Notes: generated by a model from the letters alone, not told the origin. Positions 1-5,991 are shown, numbered from the stretch's first letter. The stretch: DNA of 6,078 nucleotides from Armatimonadota bacterium (GCA_020696885.1 JAJFMS010000738.1:1-6078), one strand, 5' to 3'. Made by a program: numbers and translations.

Positions 1-28
1 TGTAACGTGTTAGCTCTGGTCCTGCGAT

Positions 29-42
29 CGGGGCATGCCCCG
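29..42. repeat. Perfect 14-bp palindrome in the leader of the beta-propeller gene
   Basis: CGGGGCATGCCCCG is a perfect 14-bp palindrome with no unpaired centre. It lies about 210 bases upstream of the beta-propeller start codon. There is no T-run after it on either strand, so it does not look like an intrinsic terminator. It could be a dimeric-regulator site or chance in GC-rich DNA. The rest of positions 1-254 holds no gene I can support; a weak -10-like TAGTAT sits at 177-182 without a convincing -35. Confidence 0.35.
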
Positions 43-240
43 TCGCTTTCGCGATACCGCTCCTGAGTTACCGCCACGCCGCGGGGACCGTTCGATGACG
101 GGTGGGCTGCGCGTTCCGGGCGAAGCCTGGGCCGCCCGGTTATGACTTCGGGGTGAGCGAAGTGCCGGGACTCCCGTAGTATGTTCCGATAGGCCGATGA
201 CCTGGCCCCACCGCTGTGCGCCGGCACGTCCGGCCGCCCC

Positions 241-248
241 GAGAGGAG
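241..248 (+). promoter_or_regulatory. Ribosome binding site deciding the start of the beta-propeller gene
   Basis: GAGAGGAG lies six bases before the ATG at 255. It is the reason for choosing that ATG over the in-frame GTG at 216, which has no comparable site and would put a charged Arg-rich stretch in front of the signal sequence. Confidence 0.75.
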
Positions 249-254
249 CGTTCC

Positions 255-1637
255 ATGACCCCGTCTTCTACCCCGCTGGTGTCGCGGCTCTCCGGCCGCC
301 GGTCTACGGCGCTGCGCCTGCTGGGCCTGGGTGTCGCCGTCGTGGGGCTGGCGGTGGGGCTGCGGGCCGTTCCCGCGCAATCGGCCACCGCACCCACGGA
401 CTGGCCGCAGTGGCGGGGGCCGCTGGGCACCGGGGTCTCCGCGACGGCGAACCCGCCGGTCTCCTGGAGCGAGACCACCAACGTCGCCTGGAAGGTGAAG
501 CTGCCGGGCAGCGGCTCGGGCACGCCGATCGTGCTCGGTAATCGGGTCTTCGTGCTGACGGCAGTCAACGCGAAGCCGCAGGCGGCGCCTCAGCCAGCGG
601 GAGCCGGGGGCGGTGCTCCGCGCTCGTTGAAGCCGGACGGACCGGTCCGCTGGATGCTCCTCTGCCTGGATCGGCAAACCGGCAAGACGATCTGGGAAAA
701 GGTGGCCCGCGAGGAGATCCCCCACGAGGGGCATCATCAGGACCACGGGTTCGCCTCCCACTCCGCGATCACAGACGGCAGTCACGTCTACGCCTATTTC
801 GGCTCCCGCGGGGTCTATTGCTACGACCTCCGGGGCAACCTCAAGTGGAGCAAAGACCTGGGGAAGATGCGGACCCGCAACGGGTTCGGCGAGGGCAGCA
901 CGCCGGCGCTGCATGGAAACACCCTGGTGATCACCTGGGACCATGAGGATGCCGACTTCATCGTGGCGCTGGACAAGACGAACGGCAAGGAGCTGTGGCG
1001 CCAGGACCGCGAGGAGCCGACCTCCTGGTCTACCCCCCTGGTGGTGGAGCACGGCGGCCGGGCCCAGGTGGTGACGGCAGCCACGAACAAGGCGCGCAGC
1101 TATGACCTGGTTTCGGGCAAGCTGCTGTGGGAGTGCTCCGGCCTCACCGCCAACGTGATCCCTACCCCCGTGGCGTCCGGCGGCATGGTCTACCTCACGA
1201 GCGGCTTCCGCGGAAACGCCCTGCTGGCGGTGAAGCTGGGGCGGACCGGGGACCTGACCGGCACCGACGCCATTGCGTGGAGCCACAACCGGACGACTCC
1301 CTACGTCCCTTCCCCACTGCTCTACGACGATCGGCTCTACTTCTTCGGCAGCAACTCCGGCATCCTCTCGTGCTTCAACGCGAAGACCGGGCAGCCGCTG
1401 CTGAATGGCGTCCGCGTGGACGCGCTGCAGGGCGTTTACGCATCGCCCGTGGGTGCGGCTGGACGGGTTTACCTGGTGGGCCGCAACGGCGCCACGGTGG
1501 TGATCAAGCGGTCCGACACGCTCGAAGTGCTGGCGACCAACCAACTGGAGGACGGCATTGATGCCTCTCCGGCGCTGGCCGGAAAGGACCTGCTCCTCCG
1601 CGGCCGGCAGTATCTCTACTGCATTCGCGAGAAGTAG
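255..1637 (+). CDS. Exported PQQ-binding-like beta-propeller repeat protein
   Basis: Protein of 460 residues. Residues 1-44 form a signal sequence: a basic stretch RLSGRRSTALR, a hydrophobic core at about 21-38, and a plausible cleavage after AQSA (44), so the mature protein is probably periplasmic or membrane-anchored. DWPQWRGP at 49-56 is the usual opening of this family. Blade-like repeats of the type (C/A)LDxxTGKxxWE follow at about 137-149, 189-201, 238-250, 282-294 and 373-383. The chain ends in a blade-closing strand, RQYLYCIREK. A Pro/Ala/Gly-rich insert at 105-130 interrupts the first blade. An HEGHHQDHG stretch at 157-165 is His-rich and could bind metal. The family includes BamB and quinoprotein dehydrogenases, but I see no dehydrogenase domain or haem CXXCH motif, so enzyme activity is not supported. 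A binding or scaffold role is the safest reading. The gene stands alone and faces the thiamine operon tail-to-tail. Confidence 0.9.
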   Translation: MTPSSTPLVSRLSGRRSTALRLLGLGVAVVGLAVGLRAVPAQSATAPTDWPQWRGPLGTGVSATANPPVSWSETTNVAWKVKLPGSGSGTPIVLGNRVFVLTAVNAKPQAAPQPAGAGGGAPRSLKPDGPVRWMLLCLDRQTGKTIWEKVAREEIPHEGHHQDHGFASHSAITDGSHVYAYFGSRGVYCYDLRGNLKWSKDLGKMRTRNGFGEGSTPALHGNTLVITWDHEDADFIVALDKTNGKELWRQDREEPTSWSTPLVVEHGGRAQVVTAATNKARSYDLVSGKLLWECSGLTANVIPTPVASGGMVYLTSGFRGNALLAVKLGRTGDLTGTDAIAWSHNRTTPYVPSPLLYDDRLYFFGSNSGILSCFNAKTGQPLLNGVRVDALQGVYASPVGAAGRVYLVGRNGATVVIKRSDTLEVLATNQLEDGIDASPALAGKDLLLRGRQYLYCIREK

Positions 1638-1771
1638 CGGCACGTGCGGGGAGCCCTCATCCGACCTGGCCGTGACAGCACAAAATACACAAACTGCGCA
1701 AAACCCGTGCGGTAGCCGTCGAGGCGGCGAAGGCCGCGGAGGGGAGCGTGGCTGACGGGCGCCGCTCCGGG
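1638..1771. other. Convergent intergenic region with a possible weak terminator
   Basis: This is the gap between the tail-to-tail ends of the beta-propeller gene and thiO. A short hairpin occurs at 1724-1737 (arms GCGGC and GCCGC, 4-base loop). On the minus strand the sequence beyond it becomes T-rich at about 1704-1680 (GGGTTTT, then GTTTGTGTATTTTG). The T-run does not directly abut the stem. A second inverted pair, CGGTAGCC at 1710-1717 and its complement at 1770-1777, overlaps the thiO stop codon and encloses the hairpin. It could help end transcription of the thiamine operon. I see no gene here. Confidence 0.3.
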
Positions 1772-2887
1772 CTACCGGCGCCGGTTGAGGAGTCGATCCG
1801 GCAGGTAGGGGTGCAGCGCGTGCGGGAGGTCTTTACGCACGATCCAGTCGGCCACGGCTTTGCCGGTGACGGGGCTGAGCAGCACGCCGTTGCGGTAATG
1901 CCCGGCCGCCAGGATGACTTCACTCACTCCGGGGACCGGGCCGATGACCGGCAGATGGTCTGGCGTGTCCGGACGGAGGCCGCACCAGGCGTGCCGGAAG
2001 GTGCAGCCGCCGAGCGCCGGAACGATCTCGGCGGCGGCGGAGATCAGCCCCGCGATGCCCGCGGCGGTAATTCGGCGGTCGAAGCCGACACGCTCCTCCG
2101 TGGCGCCGACCACGACGGTGCCGTTTCGCTTGGGAACGAGATAGGTGTGCCCGCTCCAGAGGATGGTGCGGAAGGCGGGGCGGGGGAGGTCGAGCGCCAG
2201 GATCTGGCCCTTTACCGGCTCCAGCGGCAGCCGGTCGCCCAGCCATTCGGCACAGTAGCGGGTCCAGACGCCGGCGGCCAGCACCACGTGCGCCGCGCCC
2301 CATTGGCCGGAGGCGGTGCTGACGCCCAGGACATGGTCGCCGTCGCGGATCAGCCCGAGCACCGGGATCCCGGTATGGATGGCGGCGCCCAGCCGGGACG
2401 CCGCCTCCGCGTACGCCTGGGCAAGGAGCGGGCTGTAGACGTGACCTTCCGTGGGGGACCAAAGCGCGCCGTGGACCTGCGGCGTGAGGAGCGGCTCGCG
2501 CTCCCGCGCGGCTTCCGCCGAGAGCCACTCCAGCCCGAAGCGCCCCGCCGGGTCGGACTGGCGGCGCAGTTCCACGGCTTCCTCCTCCGAGAGAGCGGCG
2601 CGCAGCATCCCGGACTCTACGAGCTGCGGATCGATGCCGGAGAGCTCCTTCAGCTCCTCGACCAGGGCCGGAAACATTGCCAGGCTGCGCAGCCCCAACT
2701 CGGAGAACGCGTTGTCCCCCGCGGACTCGCAGATCGGCGCCAGCATCCCCGCGGCAGCGCCTGAAGCCTGGGAGGCCAGCTCGTCCCGCTCGAACAGCGT
2801 GACCGCCAGCCCCTCGCGCGCCAGGTGGTACGCGATCGAGGTGCCGATCACGCCCCCCCCGACCACGATCACGTCGGATGTCTTCAT
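1772..2887 (-). CDS. thiO: Glycine oxidase ThiO (FAD-dependent)
   Basis: Protein of 371 residues, close to the 369 of Bacillus subtilis ThiO. The family oxidises glycine with O2 to iminoacetate (dehydroglycine) and H2O2, and the imine is used by ThiG. A Rossmann FAD-binding strand and glycine loop (VIVVGGGVIG, 6-15) open the protein. SGAAAGMLAP at 42-51 is the characteristic motif after the ribose-binding acidic residue E34. The C-terminal HAWCGLRPDTPDHLPVIGP segment (299-317) and GHYRNGVLLSP (329-339) carry R305 and R332, matching the substrate-carboxylate and active-site arginines of the family (by recall of the B. subtilis enzyme). It is last in the minus-strand thiamine operon, 42 bases after thiS. 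Its presence and the absence of thiH in view point to the aerobic route. A related D-amino-acid oxidase is possible on sequence alone, but the context favours ThiO. Confidence 0.93.
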   Translation of the reverse strand: MKTSDVIVVGGGVIGTSIAYHLAREGLAVTLFERDELASQASGAAAGMLAPICESAGDNAFSELGLRSLAMFPALVEELKELSGIDPQLVESGMLRAALSEEEAVELRRQSDPAGRFGLEWLSAEAAREREPLLTPQVHGALWSPTEGHVYSPLLAQAYAEAASRLGAAIHTGIPVLGLIRDGDHVLGVSTASGQWGAAHVVLAAGVWTRYCAEWLGDRLPLEPVKGQILALDLPRPAFRTILWSGHTYLVPKRNGTVVVGATEERVGFDRRITAAGIAGLISAAAEIVPALGGCTFRHAWCGLRPDTPDHLPVIGPVPGVSEVILAAGHYRNGVLLSPVTGKAVADWIVRKDLPHALHPYLPDRLLNRRR

Positions 2888-2929
2888 CGCAACCGCCCTG
2901 CCACGCGGTCAGCGGGATGCCAGGTCACG

Positions 2930-3127
2930 CTAACCGCCCCCGACCATGTGCACGATTTCGAGTGCGTCGCCGTCGGAGAGAGCGGTGGTGGGGTAGTCCT
3001 CGCGCCGGAGAATCGCACCGTTGAGCTCCACCACGATCATCCGGTGAATGGCGAGCGTGGCGATGAGCTCCTCGACGGTGCTCACGCCTTCCACGTCCCG
3101 CTCTTTGCCGTTCAGCTTCAACCGCAT
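2930..3127 (-). CDS. thiS: Sulfur carrier protein ThiS
   Basis: Protein of 65 residues with a ubiquitin-like fold pattern: MRLKLNGKERDV forms the first hairpin, VSTVEELIATL the helix, and IVVELNGAILRREDY the central strand pair. It ends EIVHMVGGG. The C-terminal Gly-Gly is the site that is adenylylated by ThiF and converted to a thiocarboxylate, which gives its sulfur to ThiG. The three-glycine ending is common in ThiS and leaves the terminal glycine exposed. Length matches the family (about 65-70). The start lies 15 bases after the stop of the thiE/tenI-family gene and thiO follows 42 bases later, so it is co-transcribed. The Shine-Dalgarno is weak (GGGG about 8-11 bases upstream). No thiF is in the window, so the activating enzyme must be elsewhere. 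Confidence 0.93.
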   Translation of the reverse strand: MRLKLNGKERDVEGVSTVEELIATLAIHRMIVVELNGAILRREDYPTTALSDGDALEIVHMVGGG

Positions 3128-3142
3128 CGATACAACCCCAGC

Positions 3143-3715
3143 CTATTCTTCGGGTGACGGCGGCAGGATCCGCTCGGCCGCCTGGCGTGGGTTCTCCGCC
3201 TTCAGCACCGCGGAGATCACCGCCACGCCGGAAGCTCCGACCTGCCAGCACTCGTCCACGTTCTCGGCGTTGACGCCCCCGATCGCGATGACCGGAATGT
3301 TGAGCCGCGACGTGAACTTCTTGAGCAGTTCGATACCGCCGGGCGCCACGTCCGAATGAGACGGGCTGGCGAACACCGTGCCGGCCACGATGAAGTCCGC
3401 GCCGTCCAGCTCTGCCTGCCGGGCGGTATTCACCGCGTGCGCGGACCGGCCCACCAGCATGGAGGCCGGCAGCAACTGCCGCGCCGCTGCGACCAGCAGG
3501 GCCCGATGGCTGCAGATCCCGCGGAGCTGCCGCGCCAGGGCCAGCAGCTCGCTGGCGGGGAGGTCCTTCTCCCGGAGCTGGACCATGTTCACGCCGCCGT
3601 CCACTGCCTCGGCAACCATGTCCGGCAAGGAGCGCTCACCGCACTGCTTGCGGTCCGTCACCAGCATCAAGGCCTTCCGGGTCCAGGGCCGGCCTCCGAG
3701 CACGCGTTCGGTCAT
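3143..3715 (-). CDS. thiE: ThiE/TenI-family protein with an internal gap (thiamine phosphate synthase or thiazole tautomerase)
   Basis: Protein of 190 residues with a TIM-barrel ThiE/TenI signature: LMLVTDRKQ (16-24), VQLREKDLP (45-53), VGRSAHAVNTARQAE (88-102), ADFIVAGTVF (106-115), and IPVIAIGGVNAENV (140-153), the phosphate-binding loop. ThiE joins HMP-PP and thiazole phosphate; TenI aromatises the thiazole. GRSAH resembles TenI's GRSVH, whose His is catalytic, and gene order near thiO-thiS-thiG resembles B. subtilis tenI-thiO-thiS-thiG, so tenI is a real alternative to thiE. Anomaly: RALLV (71-75) runs straight into AAARQLLP (76-83). The roughly 25 residues that normally carry the NDR (ThiE) or NGR (TenI) and DGVHLG segments are missing, including the Mg-binding Asp residues of ThiE. 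The start is ATG 3715, overlapping the thiG stop by one base (TGATG). The longer reading frame running upstream through thiG is not coding. Confidence 0.8.
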   Translation of the reverse strand: MTERVLGGRPWTRKALMLVTDRKQCGERSLPDMVAEAVDGGVNMVQLREKDLPASELLALARQLRGICSHRALLVAAARQLLPASMLVGRSAHAVNTARQAELDGADFIVAGTVFASPSHSDVAPGGIELLKKFTSRLNIPVIAIGGVNAENVDECWQVGASGVAVISAVLKAENPRQAAERILPPSPEE

Positions 3716-4506
3716 CAACGCCCTACCACCCCTCCCAGAGGACGGCTCGCCGCCGCATACGCCTTCGGCGCCATCCGGCCCGCGCGGAACGCGCGGCGGC
3801 CCGCGTCCACGCCCATTGCCATCGCTTCCGCCATCGCCGCCGGGTCGTTCGCCAGCGCGATTGCGGAGTTGATCAGGCACGCATCGGCGCCGAGTTCCAT
3901 CGCCATCGCCGCGTCCGAGGGCGCGCCGATCCCTGCATCCACCACCACCGGCACCGTCGCCTGCTCGATGATGATCTGGATCTGCCGGTAGTTCACCATC
4001 CCCTGCCCGGAGCCGATGGGCGAGGCCAGCGGCATCACGGTGGCGCACCCGATCTCCTGCAGTCGCAATGCCAGGATCGGATCATCGTTGATGTAGGGGA
4101 GCACGATGAACCCCTCCTTCACCAGGATCTTCGCGGCTTCGAACGTGCCGATCGGGTCCGGCAGCAGGTACTTCGGATCCGGGATGACTTCCAGCTTGAT
4201 CCAGTCCGAAAGTCCCATGGCCCGCGCCAGGCGCGCCGTGTGGACCGCTTCCTCGGCCGTGCGGGCGCCCGCCGTGTTCGGGAGGATCTGGTAGCGGGAC
4301 CAGTCGATGAAGTCCAGCAGCGTCTTCTCGTTCGGGTCGTCGAGGTTGAGGCGGCGGAGGGCGACGGTGATCATCTCCGTTCCCGCCACGTCGTAGGCGC
4401 GCTGCATCGTGTCGGTATCGGGGAACTTGCCCGATCCCATGATCAGGCGCGACCCGAAGGTCTTCCCGGCGATCACGAGCGGATCCGCACTGCTTCGATC
4501 CGTCAT
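3715..4506 (-). CDS. thiG: Thiazole synthase ThiG
   Basis: Protein of 263 residues, normal for ThiG (about 255-265). It condenses DXP, dehydroglycine and sulfur from ThiS thiocarboxylate into the thiazole phosphate tautomer. The TIM barrel is complete. GKTFGSRLIMGSGKF (14-28) opens it. DWIKLEVIPD (101-110) carries the Schiff-base lysine K104 and the acid/base E106. MPLASPIGSGQGM (158-170) and VVVDAGIGAPSDAAMAMELGADACLIN (187-213) hold the phosphate-binding loops and catalytic-site D190. The tail reads AAASRPLGG where ASSPLTG is usual, a mild variation. It is the first gene of the thiamine operon, directly downstream of the riboswitch and terminator. Its stop overlaps the next start, indicating translational coupling. 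The start is set by GGAGGA at 4512-4517. Confidence 0.97.
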   Translation of the reverse strand: MTDRSSADPLVIAGKTFGSRLIMGSGKFPDTDTMQRAYDVAGTEMITVALRRLNLDDPNEKTLLDFIDWSRYQILPNTAGARTAEEAVHTARLARAMGLSDWIKLEVIPDPKYLLPDPIGTFEAAKILVKEGFIVLPYINDDPILALRLQEIGCATVMPLASPIGSGQGMVNYRQIQIIIEQATVPVVVDAGIGAPSDAAMAMELGADACLINSAIALANDPAAMAEAMAMGVDAGRRAFRAGRMAPKAYAAASRPLGGVVGR

Positions 4507-4511
4507 CCGGT

Positions 4512-4517
4512 TCCTCC
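4512..4517 (-). promoter_or_regulatory. Ribosome binding site of thiG
   Basis: GGAGGA on the minus strand, five bases before the thiG ATG at 4506. It is outside the terminator hairpin at 4549-4578, so control by TPP is more likely at transcription than by hiding the ribosome site. Confidence 0.85.
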
Positions 4518-4548
4518 AGCACAGGCTCCCAGCCGCGGCTCGAAACCC

Positions 4549-4578
4549 AAAACAAAAGCGCTCCCGGCGGGGAGCGCT
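4549..4578 (-). terminator. Intrinsic terminator of the TPP riboswitch (attenuator)
   Basis: On the minus strand a 9-bp perfect stem, AGCGCTCCC (4578-4570) with GGGAGCGCT (4565-4557), closes a 4-base CGCC loop. It runs directly into a T-tract (TTT G TTTT, 4556-4549). It sits between the TPP aptamer and thiG, where an attenuation terminator is expected. The 5' arm bases 4570-4576 can alternatively pair with the aptamer's 3' strand at 4623-4630 (GGGAAGCG with CGCTCCC, 7 pairs and one bulged A), which would form the antiterminator. Confidence 0.93.
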
Positions 4579-4621
4579 GACATACGGCCAGGACCAGAAG
4601 CCCTGAAAAACCCGGACTGTC

Positions 4622-4703
4622 CCGCTTCCCTACGCCTGCATTACCAGGGTCAGGTGCCGAGGGTGTCTTCTCAGCCCGGCCGACGTCCGGGCACCCCTAG
4701 CGG
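4622..4703 (-). ncRNA. TPP riboswitch (THI element) controlling thiG-thiE-thiS-thiO
   Basis: The minus strand shows the THI-box hallmarks in order: GGGGTGCC (5' side of P2), CCCGG/CCGGG hairpin P3, the near-invariant CTGAGA, CACCC closing P2, ACCTGA, and TAATGC within a P5 hairpin, followed by CGTAGGGAA. P1 is formed by CCGCT (4703-4699) with AGCGG (4626-4622). In P5 the stem is CCTG/CAGG rather than the usual CTGG/CCAG, with pairing kept. The aptamer binds thiamine pyrophosphate. Together with the terminator 44 bases downstream it should shut off the thiamine operon when TPP is plentiful. It begins about 29 bases after the expected transcription start. Confidence 0.96.
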
Positions 4704-4738
4704 TATTCGGTGGCGAAGCACGAGGCCCGCCCCCGCTG

Positions 4739-4768
4739 AGTATATCCACGCGCCCGCGAGCGCGTCAA
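4739..4768 (-). promoter_or_regulatory. Sigma-70-type promoter of the thiamine operon
   Basis: On the minus strand TTGACG (-35, 4768-4763) and TATACT (-10, 4744-4739) are separated by 18 bases. Each box matches the consensus at five of six positions. The expected start near 4732 places the riboswitch at the head of the RNA. The -35 box begins only seven bases after the panD stop codon. The spacer holds a 6-bp inverted repeat (ACGCGC at 4748-4753, GCGCGT at 4760-4765 on the plus strand) that overlaps the -35 edge. Confidence 0.8.
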
Positions 4769-4775
4769 CGACCGG

Positions 4776-5183
4776 TCACACCTCGGAGGCCGGCGCCAGG
4801 AGGTCGGTTACGGACCAGTCCGGCATCCGGTTGTCCCGGAGCCAGTCCACGAACCGGTTGCGCTCATCCACCAGGATCATGCGCGGGGAGATCGCCTCAT
4901 CGGTCAACACGAAGGCTACTACGATCACCGTATCACCCGGCTGGAACCGCCGCGCGGCGGCGCCGTTGACGATGATGTCTCCGGAGCCCGCCGGCGCCGG
5001 CAGGGCATAGGTCTCGATCCGCTCCCCGTTGGTTACGTTCCAGACGCACACCTTCTCGCCCGGAAGGATGTCGACCCGCTCCAGGAGCTCGGTGTCGACA
5101 GCGATGCTCCCGATGTATTGCACGTTCGCCTCGGTGACCCGGGCGTGGTGGATTTTCGACTTACAGATCGCACGTAGCTGCAT
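4776..5183 (-). CDS. panD: Aspartate 1-decarboxylase PanD
   Basis: Protein of 135 residues (Escherichia coli PanD has 126). It decarboxylates L-aspartate to beta-alanine for pantothenate and CoA, using a pyruvoyl group made by self-cleavage. CKSKIHHARVTEANVQYIGS holds the processing site Gly25-Ser26, with K10 matching the active-site lysine. WNVTNGERIETYA (48-60) holds R55 and Y59. IVNGAAARRFQPGD (71-84) has the family NGAAA motif with N73. The last 25 or so residues after ILVDERNRF are an extra tail. The start ATG 5183 is chosen because the family begins at this Met. An upstream in-frame ATG at 5228 would add an acidic 15-residue extension and overlap the preceding gene. It follows the hydrolase gene by 19 bases, probably as one transcript. 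I see no clear terminator after it before the thiamine promoter. Confidence 0.95.
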   Translation of the reverse strand: MQLRAICKSKIHHARVTEANVQYIGSIAVDTELLERVDILPGEKVCVWNVTNGERIETYALPAPAGSGDIIVNGAAARRFQPGDTVIVVAFVLTDEAISPRMILVDERNRFVDWLRDNRMPDWSVTDLLAPASEV

Positions 5184-5202
5184 TTGCCGTGTACCGCTCT
5201 CG

Positions 5203-5991
5203 TCAGCTCCGGTCCCTTCCGGGTCCATCCGGAACTGAAAGGATCAGCCCATCATACGCCAACCGCACGCCGGGGGGCAAACGCGCCTCCGTTTCGGCAT
5301 GTGGGACGGTATGGGCCATGTGAGTAAAAAAGGTCCGGCGCGGGCGCAGCTCTTCCACCGCTGCCAACGCCTGGTCGATGGTGAAGTGGGTGGTGTGCGG
5401 CTCCCAGCGCAGCGCGGCGAGGATCAGCGTGTCCAGGCCGCGGAGCCGCTCCAACGAGGCCTCCGGGATCAGGCTGGTGTCGGTTACGTAGGCGAAGTTC
5501 CCGAACCGGAACGCCGCGATCTCCACCGAGCCGTGGAAGACCGGAATCACTTCGACGGTGAGCCCCTCCCACTCCAACCGCTCCTCGTTGAGCGGCGTGA
5601 GAGCGAGCTTCGGCTTGCCGCCGCCCACCTGGGTGGTGATGAACGCGTAGCGGAAAGCGCGCTCAAGGTCTGCCAGGGTGTCCGGCCGCGCGAAGACGGG
5701 GAGTTCCCCGCCCTGCATCTCGTTGAACCGGCGCACGTCGTCCAGCCCGAAGATGTGGTCCGCGTGGGAGTGCGTGAACAGCAGCGCGTCCACCCGGCGC
5801 ACCTGGCTGCGGATCACCTGCTGGCGCAGCTCCGGGGCGGTGTCGACGAGGAGCGTTTTGCCCTGCCACTGCACGGCGATGGAGCAGCGGGTACGGGTAT
5901 CGCGGGGGTCGGCGGAGGCGCATACCGCGCAGTCGCACCCCACCGAGGGCACCCCGTGAGAGGTCCCCGAACCCAGTACCGTGATCCGCAT
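5203..5991 (-). CDS. PhnP-like metallo-beta-lactamase-fold hydrolase
   Basis: Protein of 262 residues. It opens MRITVLGSGTSHGVPSVGCD. The CDCAVC cluster (C19, C21, C24) matches the structural zinc cysteines of PhnP. The metal centre is THSHADH (H74, H76, D78, H79), with H153 in VFHG, D171 in YVTDTS, and THMAH (H224, H227). It ends with the PhnP-style LPPGVRLAYDGLIL. PhnP is a cyclic ribose-phosphate phosphodiesterase of the C-P lyase pathway. No other phn gene is visible, so the fold and metal site are secure but the substrate is not. The start ATG 5991 has GAGGAG seven bases upstream. It appears to lead an operon with panD. No signal peptide is seen, so it is probably cytoplasmic. Confidence 0.92.
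   Translation of the reverse strand: MRITVLGSGTSHGVPSVGCDCAVCASADPRDTRTRCSIAVQWQGKTLLVDTAPELRQQVIRSQVRRVDALLFTHSHADHIFGLDDVRRFNEMQGGELPVFARPDTLADLERAFRYAFITTQVGGGKPKLALTPLNEERLEWEGLTVEVIPVFHGSVEIAAFRFGNFAYVTDTSLIPEASLERLRGLDTLILAALRWEPHTTHFTIDQALAAVEELRPRRTFFTHMAHTVPHAETEARLPPGVRLAYDGLILSVPDGPGRDRS

Noticed and set aside
216..254. GTG start at 216 for the beta-propeller gene
   Set aside because: No ribosome site, and it would place an Arg-rich 13-residue extension before the signal sequence. ATG 255 has GAGAGGAG correctly spaced.
140..568. Minus-strand frame overlapping the leader and start of the beta-propeller gene
   Set aside because: Thr/Arg/Pro/Ser-rich translation with no recognisable domain, antisense to the signal-peptide region of a supported gene.
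1748..2764. Long plus-strand reading frame (338 codons) opposite thiO
   Set aside because: It is the antisense of thiO, with low-complexity Arg/Gly/Ala-rich translation and no family motifs. The minus-strand frame has clear FAD and active-site motifs.
3716..4048. Upstream extension of the thiE/tenI-family frame through thiG
   Set aside because: Its translation is Arg/Gly/Asp-rich and lies out of frame inside conserved thiG. The TGATG overlap at 3717-3713 gives a natural start at 3715.
4748..4765. ACGCGC/GCGCGT inverted repeat as a panD terminator
   Set aside because: Only a 6-bp stem, followed on the minus strand by GGATATACTC rather than a T-tract. It lies inside the promoter spacer, so a terminator call is not supported.
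5184..5228. Upstream ATG at 5228 for panD
   Set aside because: The added residues are not part of the family, and the frame would overlap the end of the hydrolase gene. The conserved N-terminus starts at 5183.
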